From Tillus elongatus (Eukaryota > Arthropoda > Insecta > Coleoptera > Cleridae): a stretch of DNA of 64,000 nt. The number at the start of each line of letters is the position of its first letter. The first letter of the stretch is position 1. The notes beneath the pieces are model-generated. The model was not told where the DNA came from. It did not search any database and saw nothing but the letters and a program-made list of their open reading frames with translations. Of the stretch, positions 13,421-24,903 are shown in pieces. The position numbers and the translations under genes are program-made. The stretch spans positions 11,131,795 to 11,195,794 of the forward strand of contig OZ023265.1 of NCBI GenBank assembly GCA_964006375.1, given 5' to 3'.

Positions 13421-14325
13421 TGTATGTATGTATATAATATGTATCACACCGATAACTCAAAAAATAATTGGCCGATTTTGATCAAATTTGCTGAATACCT
13501 TCCTTTTGTAAGTGACTTGGATAAGCTCGTTAGCCAGGAAAATTGACCTAGGTTTTCCCGGAAAATATTGTGTTTTCTTTCGGGAAGAATTTATATCTCC
13601 GTAAAAAGCAAAGTAAGGGCAACCAGATTTGGTACGCGTGTATGTATTATAAAAGGTGAACCACTTACCAAAATTTAGGTCTGTAGGTTTAAAGAAAAAA
13701 AAGTGATTTAAAGGCATTTAAAGAAACAAAAATTGGGTTTTTCCTCAAAACGTTAAAGCCGCGATTTGAAACGTCAAAGTTGGCAACATTTAGGCAAAGA
13801 ACCTGAAAGAAACACGGATTATATGTAAAGAGTGTTCTGCAAACCCTTAAGTTTCAGCTTCAACCATCCTTGACCTTCATTTTATTAAAATATTTCCAGA
13901 AAATTCATTTCAAATAGACCCTTTCTCTGATCTTTTGGGAGTAGTTTTAGTTAAGTTTATGGTTTAACCATCTATAATTTTTAGCTAATTTTCGTAGAAA
14001 AAAATCGTTTATATGGAAATCGGACCCTTTGAATTCTAAAAAGATTTCTTCAAATGAGCGCAAACTAGGCCCCCTAGAATCCATATCCGGGTTTACTTCC
14101 TGTTAACATATATACAGGGTGACGCATTTCTACGTAAAGCTCAATATTATTGTTATTATGCAAGATACGAGAAAAATTTTATACGTTACTTTTAGGGTGT
14201 CTTGAGATGCATCTTATAAAATTATTTTTGCAATCGCAGGATGTCCCATAAGTGATACCTGGAATTTTTTCGAACATTCCTTTTTGCATTTTTTAATGAA
14301 ATATGATGCATGCTTGAAAAAAATA
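13327..14325 (-). mobile_element. TA-core tail attached to the recombinase module
   Basis: Read on the minus strand this is the conserved tail found after the 310-bp module in the other copies. It includes the 'cccataagt' segment, the 'agaccctttctctga' segment, the block with AAAACGTCAAAG-like phrases, and 'gagttatcggtgtgata' next to the (TA)n tract. The copy stops at the far side of the (TA)n tract at 13327. The last 120 bp and the terminal hairpin seen elsewhere are missing, so it is truncated at the microsatellite. Confidence 0.7.
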
Positions 14326-14583
14326 TCGAGACGCAGTAAGTGCGCTTTTGTAGTGAACTTTCACTAAGTGCTTCAAAATTCAATAACTCAATAGCGATTA
14401 GCCTAAGGTTCGTCGGCTAGGAAACGAGTTTCGTCGGAAACATTTAACGTTTATTTTCGGAAACTGTTTGTATATTTTTGCAATACCTGTTAAGTAAGTT
14501 CACTTTTAATGACAGTTTTTTGACAATGTAAGTTGAACTTTTAAAGCATTTGTCAGTTTCCATGAGAACAGGACATTTTTCAT

Positions 14584-14625
14584 ACCTAGGTACGGTAAGA
14601 CTTACCTTACCTAGGTACGGTAAGT
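14584..14625. repeat. Direct repeat and palindrome centred on CCTAGG
   Basis: ACCTAGGTACGGTAAG occurs at 14584-14599 and again at 14609-14624. The second copy is part of a 26-bp near-palindrome (14600-14625) with CCTAGG near its centre. It lies about 60 bp beyond the recombinase stop codon. Short palindromic repeats beside a tyrosine recombinase can be core-type sites; that role is only inferred. Confidence 0.6.
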
Positions 14626-14682
14626 ACTGCAAACCTATAAATAGCAAATCTGAATAATGAACAAATTGTTTGAGAAGATTTA

Positions 14683-15807
14683 TTAATTATTATAATTCAT
14701 CGAAATATTGAAAGTACAATTAGTCATATGATTAACAGTAAGGATTGACGCCATGCTCTTCTTTATATTATTATCTTCAGTTTCTAGCAATGTTAAATTA
14801 TCGAGACTATCTTGCGGAGTATTCGAAGAATCACCGACCTCAATAATAGGGATTTGGCGAGAGGAGCTGGCTTCTTGGTTGCTAATATGAAATATCTTCT
14901 TAGCGACTTGTACTTTATTATTCAAGGAATCCGCCACATAGCTTTCAGCTACTGCCGAGGATTTCCACCCGCCATGCCTCTTCAGTGCTAAAATGTCAAC
15001 TCCGCTATTAGCCAAAAAAGTAGCGGAAGTTCGGCGAAAGGAATGCCCAGTATATTTTTCCGCATTCTCCAAATGTAGAAATTTCGCAACTTCAGAAGGA
15101 ATTTTGGCAAAAATATTTCTTCCAACTGGTTGGTTAGAGCATTTCCCATTTTGATACCTCAAGAAGAATCTCTGTATTGAATTTTTTGGTCGCAGGTTCA
15201 TATACTTCCTCACTAATGCCACAAAGTGAAACTTCTCATTCTCATTGTCGACAATGGTAAAACTTCTGGATTGATGATTCTTAGCGTCAAGTATTCTGAC
15301 CAAAATAATGTCTCCTTTATCAATAACATTATTGATTGTTAGCTTACATAATTCATCTTTACGGCAGGCACCTGCAATTCCCATAACTACAACCACCTTC
15401 TTCATCGGGTATATTTGGTCATGTGCTTCACTTAAAAAGGTCTGAATTTCCTCGATCGTAAACACTTCACTTTTCTTTGAAACATATCCAATATTTTTCT
15501 TCTTTAAAAATGCCTTTAACTTTGCATATTTGGAAATATCAACATTGTCATTCAAAGAGATTGTCGATCGTAACATAGAGTATTCGGACCATAAGCTTGA
15601 TGGAGCAGAATATTTACCTGATTTTTCCAAGAAATATGCTAGTAAAACTGTCTCACTGGTATGTATTACAACCTTTTTAGTGTGGCACCACTTTTTGAAA
15701 CCCTCATAGCAACTTTCATACCTTTGCTTAGACTTTTCTGGTAAAAGTGACAAACAAGCAATACCTGCCGCTTCTTCGATGTCAGATTCTTCCATATTCA
15801 AAGTCAC
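14683..15807 (-). CDS. Tyrosine recombinase (integrase-like), intact
   Basis: An uninterrupted 374-codon frame. The C-terminal catalytic domain has every residue expected of the tyrosine recombinase/phage integrase family: Arg149 in ACRKDEL, a candidate beta-hairpin Lys176, His255-x-x-Arg258 in GHSFRR, His278 and Trp281 in RHGGW, and the nucleophile Tyr290 in AESYV. Residues about 20-105 form a plausible helical SAM-like core-binding domain (RYESCYEGFKKW, then LWSEYSMLRSTI). About 80 residues after the tyrosine are polar and of unknown role. By family knowledge the enzyme cuts and rejoins DNA through a 3'-phosphotyrosine. It lies between inverted copies of the terminal repeat shared with the window's short non-autonomous elements, so I infer it is the transposition enzyme of that family. 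It resembles recombinases of Crypton-type elements and multicopy insect genes, but clade assignment needs a tree. Met1 and Met5 are both possible starts; no promoter is evident. Confidence 0.9.
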   Translation of the reverse strand: MTLNMEESDIEEAAGIACLSLLPEKSKQRYESCYEGFKKWCHTKKVVIHTSETVLLAYFLEKSGKYSAPSSLWSEYSMLRSTISLNDNVDISKYAKLKAFLKKKNIGYVSKKSEVFTIEEIQTFLSEAHDQIYPMKKVVVVMGIAGACRKDELCKLTINNVIDKGDIILVRILDAKNHQSRSFTIVDNENEKFHFVALVRKYMNLRPKNSIQRFFLRYQNGKCSNQPVGRNIFAKIPSEVAKFLHLENAEKYTGHSFRRTSATFLANSGVDILALKRHGGWKSSAVAESYVADSLNNKVQVAKKIFHISNQEASSSRQIPIIEVGDSSNTPQDSLDNLTLLETEDNNIKKSMASILTVNHMTNCTFNISMNYNN

Positions 15808-16104
15808 TTCAACACTAATTTTAATTCAAAAATCACAATTAAAATACAAATTAATGTTTAACCTGGACCTGTGCTGAACTGCAGCCAGCGTTTAGTTTTG
15901 TTTGTTTACCCGTAGCGTCCTTAGTAACCCAACACAACAACCAAGTCACAAGCTACTTGTTGTTAAGTAGTATGTTAGAATCCATCTAATTAATTCGACT
16001 GTCAGTGCTGTCAGTCTGACATCTATTCACGCAGTAATTATTAAAAAAGAATGCAAATTCAAAAAAAAACCGTTAAAGCAGGTATTGCAAAAAATTATTA
16101 CTAA

Positions 16105-16220
16105 ACCGTAAACTGTAAGTGACTCTTCATGCCTCGAATGCTTAGAAAACCTCGGCCCAACGGGCCTCGATTTTCCAAACTGCATTCTCTGCATGAAAAG
16201 TGTCACTTACAGTTTATGGT
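16105..16220. repeat. 116-bp inverted repeat upstream of the recombinase gene
   Basis: The sequence opens ACCGTAAACTGTAAGTGACT and closes with the complementary order (AGTGTCACTTACAGTTTATGGT read to its end). The centre holds CCTCGGCCC and GGGCCTCG, so a long hairpin can form. It lies about 300 bp 5' of the recombinase start and is absent from the 310-bp derivatives. It could be a binding or recombination site, or a separate small foldback insertion. Confidence 0.7.
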
Positions 16221-16386
16221 ACGTAATATACTATTTCAAACAATAAGTTATTTTGAGAAAATATGGTAGTGTTTCTACTATATAGGTTATACTGGTAACC
16301 AAATTGATGCCTGCCAATTGATAAAATTTGCTATTAAAAACATTTTTATGAAAATTCACTTCCATAACGCACTTGCTGCGTCCAGA

Positions 16387-17239
16387 GTTTTAAATATTGT
16401 CCATGGGTGGTTAACGTCCTGGTTTTCTCTGTCTTATCACTCATTTTCGTATTTATTCATCTATTGCTTTGGCCCACTTCTTTGATAACTTTTTTTATCT
16501 GGTAATGTATATGACCTCATAGTTTTAAATTACTTGTATGTTTCTTTTGACGCCCGATTGTTTACAATATAAATGGTCAAAAATGACTACTCAAATACTA
16601 GTGATTTGCCTAATGCACTGTAATATATTATAATAACAATAGTAATAGTATTCCACATAAAATTTACATAACTAAAATAGACGCCATATCTATTGCTTGT
16701 TGACGTCATATGTATGTTATTACACAAGTCTTATTTATATTCATCTTGAAAGTTTTCTACAAAACAGGTTTGTGGTCAAAACTGTTTTATTTAGTGCTGC
16801 CTTTTGAACCCCATAAGCAATATAATAAAATAAATGTTAAAGATGGAGGATATATCAACTTAGCAGTTTCAGTTAAACTTGTTTTATAATGTGCCCAAAA
16901 ATTGTGGGGTGGTCCTAGAAAATATTTATTAAATTACATTTTTTTACCTGACCTACCTTTCTTTCTTAATGATGATTCTAGATGTACTAGTCATCAACAA
17001 TAAAGACATTTTAGAATTCGATGTCCATAGGAAGGAAAAAGGAAACCACCACTTTTAAGTTACATTCCGAATGACTCACATAATACGTACGCACCAGAAA
17101 TTGCTGGGTTAAATTTTTTTTTAGTAAATAGGTTAATACATTTTCCTTAAGTAAAAATAGACACAGCAAAGAATTATGGTATATTAAGAAGGTGGCCGAA
17201 TATAACGAATACACTGCTTGCCTAGTGGAGAAATTAATA
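16387..17239. other. No recognisable feature
   Basis: AT-rich sequence between the recombinase element and the mariner-like element. Confidence 0.5.
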
Positions 17240-17394
17240 ACATTGGTTACCACGGAAACGGTTGTTTATTTCAAATAGCGAAAACCTGAATTTAATTTTT
17301 CGCACATAGTTTACATAACATTTATAATTAGAGATTTAACATAATAATTAACAAAATAACATTTTTAAATTAAAATAGAAACTATAACAGAAGT

Positions 17395-18427
17395 TCAGAG
17401 AAAATGTTCAAAAAGTTCTCAGTTATTATTGAGACAGCAAATGCTCCTACGCATAACTGAATTTGTCGCTTATTTAATAGAACGTCTATCGATATTGGCA
17501 AAATTGTCTAGGACGGCGTCTCTAAGATCGTTCACTGTATCAGAAGTCCCTCGGTACACCTTATTTTTTACCGCTCCCCATAAAAAGAAATCTAAAACGG
17601 ACAGATCAGGAGACCGAGGTGGCCATGAAACTGGTGCATTTCTTCCGATCCAGGAGTTGGGAAAATTTCCGAACTTTAAACTGGTTATGGGGGCACGCTC
17701 CATCATGCTGAAACCACTGTAGTAGTGCACGAGTTGCCAAATTTACATTATCTAGCATATCTTGAAAGTCATTTTTTAAAAACTGAAGTTTGTGGTCACC
17801 GGTAAATGTACCTTCAAAGATGTACGGACCAAGAATTTTTGAACCAATGACACCACATTAGACATTAAACCCAAATTTTATGTGTGGTCTCCGTTGTTCA
17901 ACATAATGTGGATTTTCTTGCATCCAGAGATGCTCATTATGTCTGTTGAACATACCGCAGTTTGTGAATCGAGTCTCGTCCGTCCCAAGTATTTTAGATG
18001 GAAACTGTGGGTCGTCTTCACACATATTTCGAAACCAGGTGCAAAATTCATTTCGTTTAGGAGGATAATCATTGTGCAATGTTTGCGATGTTGATATTTT
18101 ATAAGGATGATCTTTGTGAATTTTTAGTACCCTAACGGCAGTACGTTGGGACGTACTGGCTTCTGCTACGATCTTCCTAGTTGAAGTTGAAGAATTTTGA
18201 GTCACACTGACCAATACGTTTATTTGGGCCACTTCACTGATGGTATTTATCCTGCATCTTGGCCTAGTGAATGAGCCACATGTCCCTAAATTATCATAAA
18301 ACCTTTTAAATGTAAGCAAACTGGGCTGGCGGCGTTCAAAATATTGCTCTTTAGCGCGCACTGCATTTTTATTACTTAAAATGTAACACTCAAACATATC
18401 GCGTTTCTCTTGATTCGAAACATTCAT
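17395..18427 (-). pseudogene. Mariner-like transposase with DUF4817-type N-terminus, decayed
   Basis: From the start at 18427 the frame shows the DUF4817-like motif (YILSNKNAVRAKEQYFERRQ), a helix-turn-helix region, then the first catalytic aspartate in GTDETRF (about residue 149). A TAA stop follows NV at about 17858 where relatives have WCG. The frame resumes with the second aspartate in QHDGA, a frameshift just after it, and the third acidic residue in RSPDLS followed by VLDFFLWG. The C-terminal ELFEHFL appears near 17400 in another frame. By family, such enzymes cut and paste TIR elements at TA. At least one stop and two frameshifts make it non-functional. Confidence 0.85.
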
Positions 18428-18614
18428 AATTAATTAACTACAAACTTCTCTACCAAAATAAGACGTTTTACAAAGAAAATGTCACAGTAATATTTACAAA
18501 TGTCAAAAACAATTATTTCCGTAGTTACCTGTTAGATTTGACATAAAAAATCGACTGCCTCTTAGAAAAGCAGGCCTAGATTGATTTGCTATGAGTGCCA
18601 GAACTTACAAAAAT

Positions 18615-18928
18615 TCTGGACGCAGCAAGTGCGTTATGGTAGTGAATTTTCATAAAAATCTTTTTAATATCAAATATGTGGGTTTTTTTAAGAAAGCAGG
18701 CATCAAATTTGGTTACCAGTATAATCTATATAGTAAAAACAATGTGCCATGTTCCATTAAAATAACTTTATTGTGTGAAAATGTACAAAAATTTCTAAAA
18801 GTAAACTTAAAATGTTCCCGAAAAAACACGTTTCTTGGTCAACCTTATAGGTTAATAGCAAATTGAGCTGTTCAAATATGAAACATTTGATCAAAATTCG
18901 CTACCATAACCCACTTGCTGCGTCCAGA
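18615..18928 (+). mobile_element. 310-bp MITE-like derivative of the recombinase transposon
   Basis: 314 bp between inverted TCTGGACGCAGC-type ends. Its interior is nearly identical to the module at 47087-47400 and matches both ends of the recombinase element. It forms the left end of the TA-core element 18615-19892. Confidence 0.8.
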
Positions 18929-19678
18929 GTTTATTTTCTTACAAACATGCATTATATTTCGATGGAAAATGCAAAAATGCAATAACATAAGGCATGTTTG
19001 ATTAAAAAAAGGAAATTTGTATCACCAACGACTTATGGGCCAGCCTGTGATTGCAGAAATATTATTTTAAGATGTAGCTCAAGACACCCTATAATTAATA
19101 TATACAAATTTTCTTCATATCTTATATAATAACGGATATATTGAGCTTTATTAATTTTTTACGAAAATTCGACAAAAATTATATACCATTAAATGATAAA
19201 CTCTATAGCTAAGGTTACTGCCAAGCATCAGAGAAAGGGTTTATTTGAAATGAATTTTCTGCAAATATTTTAGTAAAATGAAGGACAATGACGGTTGAAA
19301 CTAAGACTTTAGGGTTTGTAAAACATCCTTCTTGAGACATTTTACTTCTATAGCCCGTATTAGATTTAAGTTATTTGCCTAAATGTTGCCAATTTTGACA
19401 TTTTAAATCGCCACTTTGACGTTTTGAGGAAAACCCCCTTTTTTTTTAATGCCTATAACTTTTTTGTCTTTTGACCTACATCGCTAAATTTTGGTAGGTA
19501 ACTTAATATATAAGTATGTAAACCTGCGTACCAAATTTTGTTGCCCTTACTTTGTTAATTTCGGAGATATAAATTTTTTTCGAAAGAAAACACAAAATTT
19601 TCCGGGAAAACCTGGGCAGATTTTCCTGACTAACGAACTCATCCAAGCCATTTGCAAAAGGAATTTTTTCACCAAATT

Positions 19679-19680
<2 letters not shown>

Positions 19681-19761
<81 letters not shown>
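19681..19761. repeat. (TA)n microsatellite
   Basis: About 40 units, TA-core copy nested in the mariner. Confidence 0.95.
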
Positions 19762-19764
<3 letters not shown>

Positions 19765-20137
19765 ATATAAAAATTAAAACTGACCCCGGATATGTTTTCT
19801 GGGGGGGCTAATTAGCGCTCATTTGAAGAAATTTTTTCAAAATTCAAGTCGGGATCTCCTCATTAGTGAATTTTTTAAAGAAAATTCACTAATAAATAAG
19901 CGACGGATTCGATTTTGCAAAAGAAAATTAGTTGTGTTAGTAATAACTCAACGCTTGTTAGACATTTTCTCTAAGTTTTTATCGAACTTTTTATAAATTT
20001 TATTTGAAAATTTTATTTTGTTAATTATTGTGTTAAATCTCTAATTAGAAATGTTATGTATACTATGTGCGAAAACTTAGATTCAGGTTTTCGCTATTTG
20101 AAATAAACATAATATACGTTTCCGTGGTAACCAATGT

Positions 20138-20655
<518 letters not shown>

Positions 20656-20679
20656 AGAGAGAGCATTAATAAAATTTCT

Positions 20680-21384
20680 ACCTGGGCAGGAAATTTCCTC
20701 TCCAACAGGAGCATTTCTGTTGTTGTGGATGGCCATTCCTCTAAACTGTATCAAATTAGTGCAGGAGTTCCTCAAGGTTTAGCTTTAACTCCTACTTTGT
20801 TTCTTCTCCACATCAATGACCTCCTCTCTAGCACATCCAACCCAGTTCACAGTTACGCCGACGACAGCACCCTCCACTCAAATATACAATATTCTAAGCC
20901 TGTCTCTTTAGCCCAATTAGATGAGGATCGCAGACTCGTGGAGCGTTCTGTCTCCGTGGATCTCCAAAAAATATTAGACTGGGGAAGTAGAAATCTTGTA
21001 CATTTCAACCCCACCAAATCTCAGTCTTGCTTTCTTTCTCATAAGAGATACACCAGCCCTAGACCCATCACAATGAACAACCAAGTTATTCAAAGTAATG
21101 AGTCCTTTTCTCTTGTTGGCATTTCTGTAGATCGAAATCTTAATTGGCACCAACATGTCACATTAATTGCAGAAGCGGCTGCTAAGAAATTAGGTTTAAT
21201 CTCTATACCTTATATACTTTACAAATAAGGTCAAACCTCGAATACTGCTCCCACATCTGGGGTGCAGCTGCCGCTTCTACACTCGCTATCCTGGACTCCA
21301 TTCAAAAGAGAGCTATACGTCTCATCGGTGACTCTACCCTCACCCAAAGGCTGCCATCCCTTGCCCACCGACGTGCCGTTGGTG

Positions 21385-21423
<39 letters not shown>

Positions 21424-21752
21424 GGATATCTGCACGGGCACTGCTCATAGGAGCTTTCCTCCATAGTTCCCCCACCTGCTGGCCCCAACAGATCTACCAG
21501 GGGAACAGAGCGAATGCATCCTTTTACTGTCCAGGTCACCAGACATAGAACATCTTGTTATGCCCGCTCTTTTGTCCCGAGGACTTCCAAGTTGTGGAAT
21601 TCCTTGCCGGCACATGTTTTTCCTTCTCCTCTGAACCTCCAAACCTTCAAGTCCAGAATTAACAAGTTGCCTCTGTCCTCCTTGTCAACACCCACGGTAC
21701 GATAGTATTTAGGCTGTAAGCCCACGTGGTGTGTTGTTGAAATTAAAAAAAA
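20680..21752 (+). mobile_element. 5'-truncated jockey/CR1-like LINE
   Basis: The 3' 1.07 kb of the family. It starts within RT ([15 protein letters not shown]) just after a (TA)n tract and ends GTGTTGTTGAAATT plus poly(A). The open piece 20725-21228 includes [13 protein letters not shown] and SYADDSTLH. About 45 bp after KKLG are deleted relative to other copies. CTCTCT in the C-terminal part has expanded into a 35-bp (TC)n tract at 21387-21421. Confidence 0.85.
21387..21421 (+). repeat. (TC)n tract expanded inside LINE
   Basis: Other copies have about four CT units here; this one has about seventeen. Confidence 0.85.
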
Positions 21753-21902
21753 AAGTTGTATAAATTCGGCATCTCCACCTATGTACAGTTTAAGAGGGAA
21801 TTTCCGGTACATAAGCTGTGAAAGTTTGTTTGTTTGAAACACCCTCAAGCATCTAGGCCAAGTACCTACACAGAATATAAACTCAGTTGTAGTCGTCAAA
21901 CG

Positions 21903-21988
21903 TGTAGAATTTGTCATCATCTGATGACGCTAACCTGGTTAGTGAAACGATCATCAGGTTTTTTTAATGTGTTGTGGTGATTTGGGCT
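21903..21988 (+). mobile_element. Half foldback element
   Basis: 'catctgatgacgctaac', 'gttagtgaaacgatcatcag' and 'gtgttgtggtgatttgggct' match one arm of the foldback elements at 28.4 and 30.9 kb. The other arm is missing. It contains a near-hammerhead CTGATGA ... GAAAC order. Confidence 0.6.
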
Positions 21989-22461
21989 CTTCTTCTTTTT
22001 GTTTATTCGTTATTCCGTATTTGTCATCCTTGCAAATAATATATTTTAAATCTTGATAAACTCAGCATACCTAAGCGGGCACGCAAACGTTTACAAAAAT
22101 TAAGCAAGATTAACTAACTTATTGAAATGGATAACATTGAACGGTAATAGCAAAAAATGTAATAGTCACCGAATTAGTAATAACGAAATAATGAAACGAC
22201 GCTTATACAATAATTAAATTGCTTTTTAATTTGATCCGCTTCAGTTCCTAGATAAACGCAAGGATTTGTTGAAATTTAATTGTGGCGTAGTTAACGAAGA
22301 AAATATACTTCAGCAGACATGACAAAAGTTAGTAGCAGCCTGTTTAAAGTTAAGTTTAGAAAAATTCTAAGTTTAGAAAAATGCTAAGTTGAAATTTATA
22401 TACTTTGTTATGCTTTTATGTACCATGAATTTTTATAACTAGGTGTAAAAGAAAAAGTCTA
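21989..22461. other. No recognisable feature
   Basis: AT-rich, no frame of interest. Confidence 0.5.
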
Positions 22462-22514
22462 GTCTAGACGTAGTAACTGCGTTATGGAAGCGAATTTTCA
22501 TTAAAATATTTTTA

Positions 22515-22835
22515 TATTTTAATAAAGGCAAGAAGTCACTCGGGCTCAGATCTAAACTGTAGGGTGGGTGGTCAATTTCCATAAAGCCTTGTCCTTCAGG
22601 GCTTGATCTGAAATGAACGCCTTATGAACAGACGCGTTGTCCTGTAAAAACAGTAAGTCGCGCGCTAGTTTACCTTGTCGTTTTTGAAGTACTGCCTTTC
22701 GTGCTCTGTCAATGAATTAGCGTATTATTGACTATTTATCGTAGTGCTCTCAGCCATATAATCTAGTAGCAAAACACCGTCGCTAAAAGCTTTGAAGCCA
22801 CCTTGATAGAATTCAAATCATACTGACAAATCCAG
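22515..22835 (-). pseudogene. True mariner (DD34D-type) transposase fragment
   Basis: Minus-strand pieces in broken frames: GVLLLDYMAESTTINSQ, LARDLLFLQDNASVHKA (second catalytic Asp in QDN) and HPPYSLDLSPSDF (third Asp; the usual S-P-D is S-L-D). It is cut off near 22515, where a fragment of the recombinase-family TIR (22462-22510) lies. Confidence 0.7.
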
Positions 22836-22856
22836 ATCTAACCAACGCTTATTATT

Positions 22857-23689
22857 TTTCCCTCGGAGCCCATGCAACGGTTTTTCAGGCCGAAATGTAC
22901 GCCATCCTGCACTGTGTGCGGAAGAACAAGAGGAGGGGCTACAACAACAAGCGGGTCCTCATAGCCAGGCAGCCCTTAAGGCCCTGCGTAGCCCACGGGT
23001 AAATTCCTGGCTGGTGAGTGAGTGCCGAGACGAGACGAGCGACCTGGCTGGGCAGAATGAGGTCACCCTCATCTGGGTGCCGGGTCACTCGGGGGTCAAA
23101 GGTAATGAAGAAGCTGGCAGTCTCGCGAAGTGAGGGTCAACAGAACCATTTATGGGACCAGAACCGGCTCTGAGCGTGACAAGAGCACTGCCGGGGGAGC
23201 CATTAAGTCCTGGATCTGAAACCAACACAAGGTGTACTGGGCAGACTGTCCAAGGCTCAGACATGTGAAGTCAATAATTGACTAACCCAGATCAAAGAGA
23301 GCTGTGGAGCTGCTAAATCTTAGCAGAGGACAGCTCAGAAATATAACAGGTCTCTTGACGGGGCACATGGCCGTCAAGGAACACTTGCATCAAATGGAGC
23401 GGTTCGAGGGGGACCTCGCATGCAGACTCTGCGGCGAGGGGGAGGAATCAGCCCAGCACATCTTGTGCGAGTGTTAAGCTCTGGACCGCAAAAGACAACT
23501 GATCTACGGTCAGTCTAGACCGGAGACAGAGCATTATAAAACCTCCCCTACCAATCGCTGTGCAGATTGGTTCAAGGCACAGTGATTGTGGAATGGGTGG
23601 AGTAAAGAGACTAAGGGCATGCACAATAGGCCAAGGGCTGCAGTGCTACCGGCGCGACAAAGCCGCGGACGAGCCCTGAGGGGGAAAAG
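22857..23689 (+). mobile_element. R1-like LINE, RNase H to 3' end, decayed
   Basis: It carries the RNase H strands (QAEMYAILHCVR, then a damaged ATDSQ region), TLIWVPGHSGVKGNEEA and the terminal ACRLCGEGEES zinc motif in broken frames. The complete 3' UTR is present, ending GACGAGCCCTGAGGGGGAAAAG. It adjoins a mariner fragment on its left. Confidence 0.8.
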
Positions 23690-24635
23690 AAACTGTTATT
23701 ATTCTAGCGCAAATTTCCTCTAGATTTTCTCCAATAAATGTTGATATTCCATGCAGATTGTAAGGCGTTTGTCGAGTGGGGTAAGCCTTTGTGATACCCA
23801 ACGTCTACTCGTTTTTCTCATGTCCAAATGTTTAGCTGGCGCTCATTGAAGTAAAGAGCTTTGGAATCACATTATTCAAAAAATAATAAAAAATTAGCAT
23901 TGTAGGCAATTTTCTAATGAGTGCCTATTATCCTAATAGACTGTGGTAGCAACTAGATAAAAATATTATCATAAAGATACCTTATCTTTCGCGTCAGTGA
24001 TTTGTTTGTCTAAACCCAATTAATTTTCAAAGTCCTTTCTGCTTTATCTTACCCTGGATATTTATCTGTGTAACATAACACTTGAATTAGGAGAAGTGCC
24101 ATCTTTTTTAAACTATTAAATAACATCTGTTTATATTTAAGGAAAATATTAACATATGTGATTCGTTTGGTATGTAATTGATTGCCTTTGAGCTGCCAAA
24201 ATTGATCTATGTTCAAACAGCTGTAGTATTTTTAATTTTTTTATTCATTTTGTGGGAAATTAGTTATCCTATCTTTTATCTTCTTGAAAGCACATATATA
24301 GTTTGCTTTGATTTCACCGAAAAATATTCGCAGCCACTAAAGGTGATGTTCTCGACGCTCTATGACGATGGGTTTTCTAATATATTATAAGAAGATATCA
24401 AAAATTATCTTGGTCAACTGTGGCCATGAAAGAAAAGTCTAGACGGGCATATACATTATGGTCCAAATTTTCATTGGAATTGGTTTTCATAAAAGAACTG
24501 TTAGTTAACGAAAGTTTGAAAAAATAATAGGTTTGGGGCGAAAACTTAGATATGCAATATAGGAACATGCATTTCACAAAACGTCAGAAATTCTTGGGTT
24601 ATTGAAACTTCTCAGTTTGTAGTTCTTTAACTTGG
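23690..24635. other. No recognisable feature
   Basis: AT-rich. A degenerate 'gtctagacgggcatatacat' near 24437 may be a worn recombinase-family TIR. A 70-codon hydrophobic frame at 24178 is probably chance. Confidence 0.45.
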
Positions 24636-24685
24636 GTCTATTTCCGCGGCTATGGCCAATCACCGATGCCAGTGAGCAGAATTTC
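24636..24685 (+). mobile_element. SINE 3' fragment
   Basis: 'tctatttccgcggctatggc' and 'aatcaccgatgccagtgagc' match the 3' end of the SINE at 8.55 kb. Confidence 0.55.
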
Positions 24686-24903
24686 CAATTCATTTTTTGC
24701 AGACATTTTAGCCAAATAAAAAAGTAACAATTTAATCTAAATTTAGCAACTTTTAAAACATGAGTCGTGCAATAATTGATCTTCAGAAACAGTTGTGGAA
24801 CCTCCTTTTTGAAATCGCTGAGTGTGACATTTACCTTTGCTCTAACTGGTTACCCCCAACAGGAATAAGCGGTCCTAAATGTTGCTTAATTTTCTTAAGT
24901 ACC

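Larger units (their letters stand above)
14326..16386 (-). mobile_element. Tyrosine-recombinase transposon module with inverted ends
   Basis: The right edge reads ...CGCACTTGCTGCGTCCAGA and the left edge reads (A)GACGCAGTAAGTGCG..., an inverted pair about 38 bp long. About 150 bp inside the left edge and 140 bp inside the right edge align with the two halves of the 310-bp modules at 6407, 18615, 47087, 53546 and 54620. Those modules are therefore this element with the gene deleted. Between the edges lie the recombinase frame, a 116-bp inverted repeat upstream of the gene (16105-16220) and a short palindromic repeat downstream (14584-14625). On its left it continues directly into the conserved 1-kb tail and (TA)n tract (13327-14325), so in the larger unit the 16386 side is the outer end. 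Confidence 0.8.
18615..19892 (+). mobile_element. TA-core element nested in the mariner-like element
   Basis: It begins with TCTGGACGCAGCAAGTGCG, has the inner inverted end at 18928, the conserved tail, (TA)n at 19681-19761, and the terminal hairpin at 19863-19892. It is colinear with the copy at 6407-7961 but has a single (TA)n tract and no internal palindrome. It splits the space between the mariner transposase start and the mariner right TIR, so it inserted after the mariner did. Confidence 0.8.
17240..20137 (-). mobile_element. Mariner-like element with long TIRs and TA duplication, interrupted
   Basis: The left end, from ACATTGGTTACCACGG at 17240, and the right end, finishing CCGTGGTAACCAATGT at 20137, are inverted repeats extending about 120 bp or more. 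Both outer edges are flanked by TA (17238-17239 and 20138-20139), the target duplication of Tc1/mariner elements. A decayed transposase lies at 17395-18427. The inner part 18615-19892 is a foreign TA-core element. Without it, the mariner is about 1.6 kb. Confidence 0.85.

Noticed and set aside
24178..24390. Hydrophobic 70-codon frame as a membrane protein
   Set aside because: AT-rich noncoding DNA readily gives Phe/Ile/Leu-rich frames; no other support.
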